Positions 54,001 to 63,119 are shown, numbered from the stretch's first letter. The stretch is 64,000 nucleotides of DNA from JABDIY01 sp963803845 (GCA_963803845.1 CAWDNZ010000004.1:186001-250000); one strand, 5' to 3'. Notes: a model not told the origin generated them from the sequence alone. Numbers and translations: made by a program.

Positions 54001-54030
54001 CAAATGCTCCCATCAGGATTTCCGCATTTG
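54001..54030. promoter_or_regulatory. Dyad between the Crp-type gene and the membrane protein gene
   Basis: CAAATGC (54001-54007) and GCATTTG (54024-54030) form a 7-bp inverted repeat with a 16-nt spacer, starting right after the Crp-type stop codon. It could be a regulator site for the following gene or a weak terminator. Confidence 0.4.
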
Positions 54031-54117
54031 CGACATTCCCGGAAGCAGGACCGTGCAAGTGGGTGTTCAAGTCCCTGAAGATCCTCAACCAGGGGGACTC
54101 AGAGGAAAGGAACACTT

Positions 54118-55068
54118 ATGGCTGCAATCACACAACTCGCAGCAAGACCAGCAACGGGAGCAGACCCAACCGGGCAGTCCCGCTACCGCACCGTCGGCCT
54201 GGCGCTAGCCGTGATCGGACTGATGGGCGCAGCCGCCTCGGTGATCGGCAACTTCGTGGCCGCAGCGGGGATCGATGCCACCAACAACTACCAGGAAACA
54301 CTGGCCTGGACATTCGGCCTTTCCATATTCTCCTTCGGACTCATCAAGATCGCCATCGCTGTGATCCTGATGGGCATCGTGGTGAGACTGTGGTTCCGGG
54401 TTGACTCCATCAAGTCGTCGCTGACCTCGCTTCACGGGCACAGCAACGAACCGTCGGTTACTAGTGGAACCATCAAGACCGAATGGGGGAAAGCCACCGT
54501 GACCGACACTCCCCCGAAGCTCCTGCCAATCCATCGCCTGGCTAGCTTCATGTGGCGGCCGATGCTGGCCATGGGCGCAATGGCGCTGACCACCGGCTTG
54601 GTCAGTTCATGGGTCTGGGCCGACCAGACCCCCGGCACCGAAAGCTTCCGTCAGGCCGCAGCCTTCACTCAGGGCGTGGAATTCCTTGGCGAAACCCTGC
54701 TGCTGTCCGGCATCGCCTTCCTGCTTGGCACGATTCTCGCCGGACTCCGGGAAGGTGGCGGTGAAGTCCAATCCAGTCTCGGTCTGCCCGTCACTACGCT
54801 GAAGATGCCCGCCACAGCCAAAGCGTTCGTAGTCCTGATGATGATGGGAATGATGGCCGGGATCGCCCAGTTCATCCTCTACCTCGGTCAGCTCGCCAAC
54901 GCCGACGACGCCGCCTCATTCTCGGCCTGGTCCAACTGGCTGGGCCCATTCCGGGAGCTGGCCCTGGGCCTCATCCTGGCCGGCATCGTGCTGGCACTCG
55001 TCACGATCGGCAACGTCCTTTCGTTCCAGTTCAACCGTGTCACATCCATCATCCGCACCGGCGCCTGA
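54118..55068 (+). CDS. Membrane protein of unknown function, first of a paralogous pair
   Basis: 316 aa with about seven membrane segments. A well-conserved element (GGGEVQSSLG, TLKMPATAKAFVVLMMMGMM) recurs in the next gene. AGGAAAGG before the ATG. A first half (GLALAVIGLMGAAASVIGNF and LIKIAIAVILMGIVVRLWFR) is absent in the shorter paralogue. No family recognised. Confidence 0.65.
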   Translation: MAAITQLAARPATGADPTGQSRYRTVGLALAVIGLMGAAASVIGNFVAAAGIDATNNYQETLAWTFGLSIFSFGLIKIAIAVILMGIVVRLWFRVDSIKSSLTSLHGHSNEPSVTSGTIKTEWGKATVTDTPPKLLPIHRLASFMWRPMLAMGAMALTTGLVSSWVWADQTPGTESFRQAAAFTQGVEFLGETLLLSGIAFLLGTILAGLREGGGEVQSSLGLPVTTLKMPATAKAFVVLMMMGMMAGIAQFILYLGQLANADDAASFSAWSNWLGPFRELALGLILAGIVLALVTIGNVLSFQFNRVTSIIRTGA

Positions 55069-55097
55069 GCCGACCACATCAACAAGGGAATCAGATC

Positions 55098-55745
55098 ATG
55101 ACTACCACCACACTCCACAAAGCACCAAGCAAGGCCCGGCCAACACCGGAGCCCCGAGACGACCGCTTCAGCGTAGTCGGCTCCACCCGCAGCCTCGGCT
55201 ACAACCTGCCCCAGCAGATGGGCCGCAAGCTCTGGCTCCCCATGTTCGCCTTGGCGCTCATGGGCTGGACGGTCGGGTTCATCCTGGCCATCATCGAAGC
55301 CGGCACCGATAGGACCGAGGCCAATGACCTGCAAACCCTCGGACATCTCGTCCCCGGATTCATGTTCATCGGCTTCCTCGGAGTCTTTGCGGCGATCACA
55401 TTTGCCGTAGCTCGTATCCTCGGCGAGTTCCGCCGGGGCGGCGGCGAGGTTCAGGAATCGGCCGGGGACCGAGTACAGACACTGAAGATGCCCGTGACAG
55501 CCAAGGCCATGCTGGGCCTGATGATGATGGGCATGATGGTGACGGCGGCCGGCATCATCACCAACTTCGTGGCCGCCGGAGCCTTCGACGGGACGGTCCC
55601 CGCCGACATCATCGACAGCGCTCGCTACGGCGCCGCCGCTTCGGGACTCCGCCGTCTTGGCACGGCCATGTACCTCACCGGCATCAGCTTCGGGCTGGCC
55701 ACCATCATCGAGGTTCTCCGCTTCCAGTCCGTACGGATCCGATAG
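55098..55745 (+). CDS. Membrane protein of unknown function, second of a paralogous pair
   Basis: 215 aa with four to five membrane segments. Shares GGGEVQESAG, TLKMPVTAKAMLGLMMMGMM with its larger neighbour 29 nt upstream, and matches its C-terminal half. Probably co-transcribed with it and likely forms a heteromer. Ends before a strong terminator hairpin. Confidence 0.65.
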   Translation: MTTTTLHKAPSKARPTPEPRDDRFSVVGSTRSLGYNLPQQMGRKLWLPMFALALMGWTVGFILAIIEAGTDRTEANDLQTLGHLVPGFMFIGFLGVFAAITFAVARILGEFRRGGGEVQESAGDRVQTLKMPVTAKAMLGLMMMGMMVTAAGIITNFVAAGAFDGTVPADIIDSARYGAAASGLRRLGTAMYLTGISFGLATIIEVLRFQSVRIR

Positions 55746-55836
55746 GTTGCTGCCAGCCACGGCCACCAACACTGACATCTAGAGACCCCTCCCCGAGATG
55801 GCCGGTGACGTTTAGCGAGCCGTCCATTTCAACCCC

Positions 55837-55873
55837 GCTGGCGGGACCGACCTTCCCCTTCGGTCCCGCCAGC
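55837..55873 (+). terminator. Intrinsic terminator after the membrane protein pair
   Basis: Perfect 14-bp stem (GCTGGCGGGACCGA and its partner) with a 9-nt loop and CCTTTTG after it. Separates this operon from the copper ATPase promoter. Confidence 0.85.
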
Positions 55874-55985
55874 CCTTTTGCGCCCACGGCCGCTCGCCGA
55901 AAGCGAACGCCCCGACCCAGGCATCACCTACAACGTGTCGTTTCAGTGTTCTAGGGTCCGGGTAGGACGAAATAGATCCGTTCGC

Positions 55986-56017
55986 TTGACCTTCCAGCCA
56001 ACTGGAAGGTGTAGAAC
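55986..56017 (+). promoter_or_regulatory. MerR/CueR-type copper-responsive promoter
   Basis: TTGACC, 20-nt spacer, TAGAAC. The over-long spacer contains the perfect dyad ACCTTCCAG-CCAA-CTGGAAGGT (55989-56010), the classic CueR/HmrR arrangement in which a MerR-family activator untwists the spacer on binding copper. The regulator is not in the window. Confidence 0.75.
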
Positions 56018-56051
56018 TACTGGACAGCCCGAAACTCCCTGAGGTAGCCCC

Positions 56052-58274
56052 ATGGCAACCAGCCACTCCAATACCCAGCCCCACAGCGCCAGCGATCATG
56101 CTGATTCGGCCGACACTATTCGCATCGAACCCGACCATGCTGACCAGCACAGCAATCACGCTGAGCCCACCAGCCACGAGGCTCACGACCAGCACAGCCG
56201 ACGCGGGGACCACGCGGCCGAAGGCCAGGCTGCCCAGGCAGGTCATGAAGATCACGACGGGCACAAAGACGATGGAGGACACGGCGGTCACGGCGGCGGC
56301 CATGAGGGTCACGCCGAAATGTTCCGCAAGCTATTTTGGACAAACCTGGCGCTGGCCGTGCCGGTGCTGCTCTTCTCCAACCAGATCCAGGAGTGGCTGA
56401 ACTTCGAGCTGAATTTCCCCGGTTCTTCGTGGATCGCCCCGGTAGTCGGCACCGTCATCTACTTCTACGGTGGCCGGCCTTTCCTCTCGGGCGGACTTGA
56501 CGAAGCGAAGCAACGTCAACCGGGCATGATGCTGCTCATCGCACTGGCGATCTCGGTGGCGTTCGGGGCGTCGGCTCTCTCCCTCACCGGCGCGATCGAC
56601 ATGGAGTTCTGGTGGGAGCTCGCCAGCCTCATCGCGATCATGCTGCTCGGCCACTGGCAGGAGATGAAAGCCATCGGCCAGGCCCAAGGGGCGTTGGCTG
56701 CGTTGGCCGAACTGCTGCCCGACGACGCCGAACGGTTCGGTGTCGATGGCCAAACCACCACGGTCTCGCTGTCCGACCTAGCGGTCGGTGATCGGCTCTT
56801 GGTCCGCTCCGGCAGTCGGGTGCCGGCCGATGGGCTCATTACGGAGGGATCGGTGGAGATGGACGAGTCCATGCTCACCGGTGAATCCAAGCCCGTGCCC
56901 AAAACCGAGGGTGACGATGTGATCGCGGGTTCGATCGCCACAGACAACACGATCCGACTGGAAGTCACCGCCATCGGCGAAGACACCGCCCTCGGCGGGA
57001 TCCAACGCCTCGTTTCCCAAGCCCAGGCTTCCAAGTCTCGAGCTCAGGCCATCGCCGACCGGGCCGCCGCACTTTTGTTCTATCTCGCGATCGTGGCCGC
57101 AATCATCACCGCAACGGCATGGCTTCTGCTCGGCGAACCAAACCAGGCTCTGATCCGCACCATCACCGTTTTGATCATCGCTTGCCCCCACGCTCTTGGC
57201 CTCGCCATCCCCCTGGTGGTTTCCCTGTCCACCGCAATGGCGGCCAAGAACGGCATTCTGGTGAAGGATCGGCTGGCCCTGGAACGGATGCGCAAGATCG
57301 ACACCGTCCTCTTCGATAAGACCGGCACGCTCACCGCCGGCGCCCACGCCGTCACCGATCTCCTGGCAATCGATGGCAACACCGATCGCCTGCTCTCCGT
57401 CGCCGCGGCCGTGGAGGCCGACAGCGAACACCCCCTGGCCCGAGCCATCGTGAATCGTGCCGCTGCCGACAATGTCACGCCCGCCACGGCCACGGACTTC
57501 CAGTCGGTGACAGGGAAGGGCGTTGAAGCTTCCGTCGGCGGGAAGTCCATTGCGATCGGAGGCCCGTCACTGCTTCGATCCCTCAGCATCACCCCAGCAC
57601 CCGAACTTACCGCCCGGGCCGATCAGTGGGAGGCCCGAGGAGCGGCAGTCCTTCATGTGATCGAGGACGGCCAGATCATTGGGGCGTTCGCACTGGAAGA
57701 CGAGATCCGGCCGGAATCAAAGCAGGCCGTCGACGCTCTCCACGCCCGCAATCTGCACGTAGTCATGATCACCGGTGACTCCAAGGCCGTGGCGAATCAT
57801 GTGGCCGAACGGCTCGGAATCGACGAGGTCTTCGCCGAAGTGCTTCCCGCCGACAAGGACCAAGCGGTGAAAAAGCTCCAAGAACGAGGCCGCATGGTGG
57901 CGATGGTGGGCGACGGTGTGAATGATGCGCCGGCACTGGCCCGGGCCGATGTTGGGCTGGCCATCGGAGCCGGGACCGACGTGGCCATCGAGTCCGCCGG
58001 AGTGGTGCTGGCGTCGTCGGATCCGCGCAACGTCCTGGGCGTCATCGAACTCTCTCGAGCGTCGTATCGAAAGATGATCCAGAACCTGGTCTGGGCAGCC
58101 GGCTACAACGTGGTGGCGATCCCCCTGGCCGGCGGTGCCCTGGCCTTCATCGGCTTCGTGCTCCCGCCCGCGGTTGGTGCAGTTCTCATGAGCTTTTCCA
58201 CGATCGTGGTCGCTTTCAACGCCCAACTGCTTCGCCGACTCGATCTTTCGCCCGAGACTCTCACCACCACTTGA
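56052..58274 (+). CDS. copB: Copper-transporting P1B ATPase of the CopB (CPH) type
   Basis: 740 aa. A His-rich N-terminal tail of about 90 residues (with many HD and HGGH stretches) replaces CxxC metal domains. Then: IACPHALGLAIPLVV (CPH motif for Cu2+/Ag+), DKTGTLTAGA, GDGVNDAPALARADVGLAIG. CPH pumps export Cu2+/Ag+. The MerR-type promoter and proximity of the Crp-membrane protein genes agree with metal export. Confidence 0.9.
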   Translation: MATSHSNTQPHSASDHADSADTIRIEPDHADQHSNHAEPTSHEAHDQHSRRGDHAAEGQAAQAGHEDHDGHKDDGGHGGHGGGHEGHAEMFRKLFWTNLALAVPVLLFSNQIQEWLNFELNFPGSSWIAPVVGTVIYFYGGRPFLSGGLDEAKQRQPGMMLLIALAISVAFGASALSLTGAIDMEFWWELASLIAIMLLGHWQEMKAIGQAQGALAALAELLPDDAERFGVDGQTTTVSLSDLAVGDRLLVRSGSRVPADGLITEGSVEMDESMLTGESKPVPKTEGDDVIAGSIATDNTIRLEVTAIGEDTALGGIQRLVSQAQASKSRAQAIADRAAALLFYLAIVAAIITATAWLLLGEPNQALIRTITVLIIACPHALGLAIPLVVSLSTAMAAKNGILVKDRLALERMRKIDTVLFDKTGTLTAGAHAVTDLLAIDGNTDRLLSVAAAVEADSEHPLARAIVNRAAADNVTPATATDFQSVTGKGVEASVGGKSIAIGGPSLLRSLSITPAPELTARADQWEARGAAVLHVIEDGQIIGAFALEDEIRPESKQAVDALHARNLHVVMITGDSKAVANHVAERLGIDEVFAEVLPADKDQAVKKLQERGRMVAMVGDGVNDAPALARADVGLAIGAGTDVAIESAGVVLASSDPRNVLGVIELSRASYRKMIQNLVWAAGYNVVAIPLAGGALAFIGFVLPPAVGAVLMSFSTIVVAFNAQLLRRLDLSPETLTTT

Positions 58275-58287
58275 GTCTTGCTCGTGG

Positions 58288-59337
58288 TTATTGACGGACC
58301 GAACTCGTTTCGGCCAGCGCTGCTGCAACTGCGGCCGGATCGGGTTGACGACGAACATGACTGGGTGCAACGCCAATTTCTCGTTTGAACGCTCGGCTGA
58401 ACGCCGCTTCAGACTGATAACCCAGCTCTAGGGCAAGGGCGAGAACGGGTGTTGGTTCCCGTCGCAATCGGTCTTCGGCCAGCTGCATCCGCCAACCGGT
58501 CACGTACTGCTTTGGTGACTGACCAACCAGGTCACTGAAGCGAGCCGAGAAGCCCGAGCGGGACATGCCGACCTCTCGAGCCAGTGAGATGACTGTCCAG
58601 TCGTTGGCCGGATCGCCATGGATCAGCGAGATAGCCCGCCCGATCGCCGGGTCGCGGAGCGCACCCAACCAGCCACCTTGCGCTTCAGGGTCGGTTTCGA
58701 TCCACGAACGGATCGCTTGGATCACAAGAACGTCACACAATCGAGTCACCACGGTCTCGCCGCCTGCACGGGTGGCCATGGTTTCGGCGGCCATCAACGA
58801 CAGAAGTCCGGGGAGCCAGTCCCAATCGGCCCGTTGAGTGGCGCCGTCGATGTGAATGATCTCCGGTAACATTGCTAACAACGGCCGGGCTGCCGGATGA
58901 CCCAACTGCACAACACCGCAAATGAGATTGGCGGGCTCCCCTCCTCCACCGTGACGAAGAATCGCATACTGGCGGCTGATGTACTGGTGCGGGAGGTCGA
59001 AGACGATCGGAGTTTCCGTTTCGCGGATGTCGACGGCACGGTGGCCAGCACCGTGAGGGAGGACCACGACGTCACCAGCCCGCACCCGGGTTTCTGTGTC
59101 ATGCGAATCGATCAACAGACATTCGCCGTGGGTGACCACGTGGAACCACAGACAGTCAGGCATCGGCGGAAGGTCTATACCCCATGGAGATGTCAGTTCG
59201 GAACGGCAGTAGAACATGCCGTCCATCCGCAGGTAGTACAGCGCTTCGGCCAGCGGATCTTCGTTTTTGGGGTGTTCGGGGATCACCGCCTCCGCCATTG
59301 AAGCCAGGGTTTGGTTGATAGGCCCGGGTCCGTTCAT
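58288..59337 (-). CDS. AraC family regulator with cupin_6 domain
   Basis: 349 aa from ATG 59337. N-terminal AraC_binding_2/cupin_6-type domain (GECLLIDSHDTETRVRAGDV VVLPHGAGH) and two C-terminal AraC helix-turn-helix motifs (ISLAREVGMSRSGFSARFSD; ALELGYQSEAAFSRAFKREI). The start overlaps the stop of the upstream DUF1772 gene by 4 nt. Probably controls this operon. Confidence 0.87.
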   Translation of the reverse strand: MNGPGPINQTLASMAEAVIPEHPKNEDPLAEALYYLRMDGMFYCRSELTSPWGIDLPPMPDCLWFHVVTHGECLLIDSHDTETRVRAGDVVVLPHGAGHRAVDIRETETPIVFDLPHQYISRQYAILRHGGGGEPANLICGVVQLGHPAARPLLAMLPEIIHIDGATQRADWDWLPGLLSLMAAETMATRAGGETVVTRLCDVLVIQAIRSWIETDPEAQGGWLGALRDPAIGRAISLIHGDPANDWTVISLAREVGMSRSGFSARFSDLVGQSPKQYVTGWRMQLAEDRLRREPTPVLALALELGYQSEAAFSRAFKREIGVAPSHVRRQPDPAAVAAALAETSSVRQ

Positions 59338-59834
59338 TCCAGCTCCGTTGTAGCAAGAGCGCCGGCGACGGCGAGAGCAAATGACACCGCATTTGCAGTG
59401 GTACGGCCGAGGTGCCACCGGTTCCATGGACCCTCATAGCTCGTTCGTTGGCTGGCCGTCTCAACTGCCGTTGCGGTGTTGAGATCGAATGCGTCCAGCG
59501 TGTTGTTCAACGGGATGTTGCCACCAACGGTTACACCCAACACGCCCACAACATATGTGCCCCCGGCGACGCCTAGCAACCAAGCTCGACGCTGGTTGCC
59601 GCCCCGATACTCCACCACACCGGCAACCCCCAGGACCACCGGTGTGAGCATGAACGGAATGACAAAGGCCGGATTGACGATCGCCACGTTGATCGACTGC
59701 ATCGTGGCGATGTAGTTGTTGTCGCTGATTCGAGACAATCCCGGGATGACCGAGACCATCCAACCGAAGAACAGCCCGGCCATGAGTCCCACCATCACGA
59801 TCGCGGTGCCGGTGAGAAGGGCCCGGGTGGTCAT
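59334..59834 (-). CDS. DUF1772/anthrone-oxygenase-like membrane protein
   Basis: 166 aa with four membrane segments (GTAIVMVGLMAGLFFGWMVS; VIPFMLTPVVLGVAGVVEY; WLLGVAGGTYVVGVLGVTVG). It matches the DUF1772 fold, some members of which are anthrone oxygenases. GNIPLNNTLD and RTSYEGPWNRWHLGRT are typical. Overlaps both neighbours by 4 nt. Confidence 0.85.
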   Translation of the reverse strand: MTTRALLTGTAIVMVGLMAGLFFGWMVSVIPGLSRISDNNYIATMQSINVAIVNPAFVIPFMLTPVVLGVAGVVEYRGGNQRRAWLLGVAGGTYVVGVLGVTVGGNIPLNNTLDAFDLNTATAVETASQRTSYEGPWNRWHLGRTTANAVSFALAVAGALATTELE

Positions 59835-60355
59835 CGAGCCGCCTCTTCGAGGCGAAAGCTGCGGGCGCCGGAGTTGATCGGATCCCGGATCAGGTCGATC
59901 GTCCGAGCACCGGGACCGAAGCTGTGGACGGTGCCGTGCGGCGTTACAGCGATAAAGCAGCCGTCCGGCATCTCCAGGGCGCCGTGGCCTGCGATCGACT
60001 TCAACTTCCCAGCGCTCAGTAGCGCCTCAACTTCGGGATCATCCATCTCCACAATTCGCGCCGTGGCCTGGAAGTGGATGGTGTAGGGCGGGCCCATGGG
60101 GAGCTTCCGGAAGGGGATGCACACGCCAGCGTGGGGATTCGTTTCGATACTGCGAACCTTCCGGCCGGTCTTGGAGGAGTGAACCCAGAGAGTGCCGTCC
60201 ACTGCCTCGTAGACGACGCCGGCCACATGCGATCGGCCCGCCGGCGATGTGGTGGCCAGCGTACAGAACGACTTCTTGGCGATGGTCTTGAGGACCTTGG
60301 CTTGAAGGCCAAGGTCGGGAGCCGTTGGTTGCGGTGGTGTGATGGTCGTAGTCAT
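59831..60355 (-). CDS. Pyridoxamine 5'-phosphate oxidase-like flavoprotein
   Basis: 174 aa (ATG 60355; ATG 60379 possible). Split-barrel signatures: FCTLATTSPAGRSHVAGVVY, VHSSKTGRKVRSIETNPHA and GVCIPFRKLPMGPPYTIHF. First gene of a three-gene overlapping operon with DUF1772 and AraC genes. It may reduce a substrate with FMN or F420; substrate unknown. Confidence 0.82.
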   Translation of the reverse strand: MTTTITPPQPTAPDLGLQAKVLKTIAKKSFCTLATTSPAGRSHVAGVVYEAVDGTLWVHSSKTGRKVRSIETNPHAGVCIPFRKLPMGPPYTIHFQATARIVEMDDPEVEALLSAGKLKSIAGHGALEMPDGCFIAVTPHGTVHSFGPGARTIDLIRDPINSGARSFRLEEAAR

Positions 60356-60712
60356 AGCTTCACTTTGCGCCAAGATCACTGGACGGTGAATACCTCATCA
60401 TCTCCCATCCTTGATCAAACGTCCAGACGTCTTCTCCCAAATTCCTGTTGTGAGCCACACTTTTTGTGGTTCTCAACAGGAATTGCGCCCTTTTGTAGTT
60501 CCCAACAGGGATTTCAAACCAAGGTGTCCGGCCAAGGCTCGGACCGCGGTTTCGACCGGAGCGGGTTCGAGCGAGACGGAACCATCTGCCGGCCGATGTC
60601 CAAACTCATGGGAGCCCACTTCGTCCCGGCCAACGCACCGACCACCCTGCTCTACTTGGGCCACTTCGGAGCCATGCCGCCAAATTGCCAACACCGTTGT
60701 CGCATGTGAGGT
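60356..60712. other. 357-bp intergenic region with repeated hairpin motif
   Basis: Contains a long imperfect hairpin (60441-60483) and a further copy of its right half near 60498. A plus-strand stretch (MGAHFVPANAPTTLLYLGHF) may be a small remnant. Otherwise nothing recognised. Confidence 0.5.
60441..60483. repeat. Imperfect 18-bp inverted repeat with T-rich loop
   Basis: ATTCCTGTTGTGAGCCAC faces GTGGTTCTCAACAGGAAT (16 of 18 paired) around ACTTTTT. The half TTCTCAACAGGAATT recurs as TTCCCAACAGGGATT at 60499-60513. Confidence 0.65.
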
Positions 60713-62239
60713 TTGCCATTACTGATCACGTCAAGGCACCATCGGGTTATCGAATCATCCGAGCCAATTCGTATTCCGAGCAACTCTCTTGTGATCCTGG
60801 CGGGACCATCCGGAGCGGGAAAGTCGGTGTGGGCGGACCAGAATTTCCAGCCTCACCAGATCGTCAGCACCGATGCCATGCGGGCGATCGTGGGCCTGAG
60901 CGAACACGATCAACGGGCCGGGACGGATGCGTTCGACCTGGTCAACCTCATCGTGGAGCGCCGCCTGAAACGAGGACTGTTAACCGTGGTGGATTCGCTC
61001 GGATTGAACCCCAAACAGCGGGGCCGCTGGATCAAGACCGCCGCCAAACACAAACGTCCAACACTCGCGATTGCGTTCGATTCCACCGCCAAGGAATGTC
61101 GGGCTCGCAACAAGACCCGTGCGCGTGCAGTTCCACCCAAGGTGCTCACCAGTCAGCTTGAGCGCTGGCCCGAACAACGACAGGCGATTCAAGCCGAAGT
61201 CGCCAATCTCATCCCGGCTCAACCGATCCGCGTCGTTCCACCCGCGCTCGCTGGCCACGACTCAGCTCGTAGCTCACAAAAGAAGGAACCCGTCGCCATG
61301 AAGTTCGGATTGACAATCAGCTCGTTCACCTTCGCCGAGGAGAACGCCGACCTCGCCCCCCGATTGGCGGAGATAGCGGCGCAAGCCGAGACAGCGGGTT
61401 TCGACAGCCTCTGGGTGATGGATCATTTCATCCAAATCCCGCAGGTGGGTCGGCAATGGGACCCGATGTTGGAGTCCTACACGACCCTCGCATTCCTGGC
61501 CGCAGCCACGAGCCATGTCAGTCTCGGAACGCTGGTCACCGGCATCACGTACCGAAACATCGCCCACCTGGCCAAGACCGTCGCCACGCTCGACGTGCTC
61601 AGCGGAGGGAGGGCGCGCTGCGGGCTGGGTGCCGCCTGGTTCGAGGCCGAACACAAGCTCTACGGCTATGAGTTCCCACCGATCGCCGAACGCTACGCCC
61701 AGCTGGAGGATGCGCTTCAACTCCTCCCGCTCATGTGGGGGCCCGGCACTCCATCGTTCGCCGGCCGGACTTTCTCCACGGACGCCGCCACCTGCTACCC
61801 CCGCCCACTGCAGGAGAAGATCCCTGTCCTCGTGGGTGGTTCCGGCGAGAAGAAGACGCTGAAGCTGGTGGCGCAGTATGCAGATGCGTGCAATCTGTTC
61901 GGCGAACCAGATGTGATCGCCCACAAAATCGGAGTGCTCCACGAGCATTGTCGTTCGTTCAACCGGGACCCGGCCGAGATCAGCGTGACGCAGATTTCCT
62001 CCGCGCTGGTCGCTTCGGACGATGACGACCTTGCAGCTCGGGTTGCAGCGCTCTCCCCTGACAACGTCCCGTCGGACGTGGCCGCCGCCCAACTGAATGC
62101 CGGAACCACAGAGGACCATATTGGGCGCTTCCGGGCCCTAGCCAACGTTGGCGTGGACGAGGTCATCGTCAGCCTCGCCGACCTCGCTCTCCCAGGCGCC
62201 GTTTCCAACTTCGGGTCGATTATCCAGGCGTTCCGCTAG
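60713..62239 (+). CDS. P-loop kinase fused to an F420-dependent LLM oxidoreductase
   Basis: 508 aa. Residues 1-170 hold a P-loop (LAGPSGAGKS, near 30-39) and a polynucleotide-kinase-like core with STDAMRAIVGLSEHDQRAG and an Arg-rich lid. From about residue 196 (MKFGLTISSFTFAEENADLA) the chain is a full F420-dependent LLM-class enzyme of about 313 aa (FDSLWVMDHF, GLGAAWFEAEH, VLVGGSGEKKTLKLVAQYAD). The TTG start is preceded by GTGAGG. How kinase and reductase cooperate is unknown. Confidence 0.82.
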   Translation: MPLLITSRHHRVIESSEPIRIPSNSLVILAGPSGAGKSVWADQNFQPHQIVSTDAMRAIVGLSEHDQRAGTDAFDLVNLIVERRLKRGLLTVVDSLGLNPKQRGRWIKTAAKHKRPTLAIAFDSTAKECRARNKTRARAVPPKVLTSQLERWPEQRQAIQAEVANLIPAQPIRVVPPALAGHDSARSSQKKEPVAMKFGLTISSFTFAEENADLAPRLAEIAAQAETAGFDSLWVMDHFIQIPQVGRQWDPMLESYTTLAFLAAATSHVSLGTLVTGITYRNIAHLAKTVATLDVLSGGRARCGLGAAWFEAEHKLYGYEFPPIAERYAQLEDALQLLPLMWGPGTPSFAGRTFSTDAATCYPRPLQEKIPVLVGGSGEKKTLKLVAQYADACNLFGEPDVIAHKIGVLHEHCRSFNRDPAEISVTQISSALVASDDDDLAARVAALSPDNVPSDVAAAQLNAGTTEDHIGRFRALANVGVDEVIVSLADLALPGAVSNFGSIIQAFR

Positions 62240-62252
62240 CTCCGAGGGCTGC

Positions 62253-62360
62253 GCTAACTACAGTCAACCATGCCCACCCAACGGCAACCAATGACTGCAG
62301 AACTCGGGACACGCTAACTGCAGTCAACCATGCCCACCCAACGGCAACCAATGACTGCAG
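62253..62360. repeat. Two tandem copies of a 48-bp palindromic repeat
   Basis: Copies at 62253-62300 and 62313-62360, exactly 60 bp apart, differ at one base. Each has arms GTCA.. within CTGCAGTCA / TGACTGCAG. They lie between convergent genes and end at the stop of the O-methyltransferase. Confidence 0.85.
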
Positions 62361-63017
62361 CTAACGAGCCAAACCGATCAAGGTGACGCCGTCGCCGATG
62401 GGGACGGTCACGTTGATCGTGCGGGGATCGGTGGATACGTGGGCGTTGAAACGGCGAATGGCCTCGGTGTCCTCGGTCGTGTCGCTTTCGTCCAACACTT
62501 GGCCACTCCACATCGTGTTGTCAACACCGATCAACCCATGCGGGCTCAGCCGGGAGACGAGCTCTTCGTAATAATCCACGTAGCCTGCCTTATCAGCGTC
62601 GATCACCGCGAAGTCGACCGCTGGCTCAGCCGGCAGCGAACGAAGCGTGTCGATCGCAGGACCAATTCTCAGCTCGATCCGATCATCCACGCCGGCCGCC
62701 ACCCAATGGCGACGGGCGATATCGGTCCACTCTTCGCTCACGTCGCAACACAACATCCGAGCGCCTTCTGGCAAGGCCGACGCCAGGGTGAGCGACGAAT
62801 AGCCAGTGAACGTCCCAACTTCCACCACGAACCTCGGACGCTGCGCCCGAACGATCAACTGCAGCATCATCGCCGATTCGTGGTTGAAACGCATCGTGGC
62901 GGATGGAAGCTCGGCCGTCTCGACCCGAACGGCTTCCTGCGCTGCACTGGGCGGAGTGTTGTGGTTCGCCAGATAGTTGGCCATGGCCTCCGGCAACGAG
63001 AACGGTTTGGTTGACAC
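62361..63017 (-). CDS. SAM-dependent O-methyltransferase (class I, DUF-type small family)
   Basis: 218 aa from GTG 63017 (ATG 63041 is possible). The fold is that of O-methyltransferase family 3: VEVGTFTGYSSLTLASALPE, DFAVIDADKAGYVDYYEEL and GVDNTMWSGQV. Likely acts on catechol-type phenols with a divalent metal; substrate unknown. Its end lies beside the tandem repeat. Confidence 0.85.
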   Translation of the reverse strand: MSTKPFSLPEAMANYLANHNTPPSAAQEAVRVETAELPSATMRFNHESAMMLQLIVRAQRPRFVVEVGTFTGYSSLTLASALPEGARMLCCDVSEEWTDIARRHWVAAGVDDRIELRIGPAIDTLRSLPAEPAVDFAVIDADKAGYVDYYEELVSRLSPHGLIGVDNTMWSGQVLDESDTTEDTEAIRRFNAHVSTDPRTINVTVPIGDGVTLIGLAR

Positions 63018-63119
63018 ACACCAAGTGTCGTCCAGAATCACTCACGAGAAAACCCATACCGCAGCATCACCGGGCTCCGCAAGATCGTCAGCTGACCATT
63101 CGAACTAAAGTCCAGGCTC

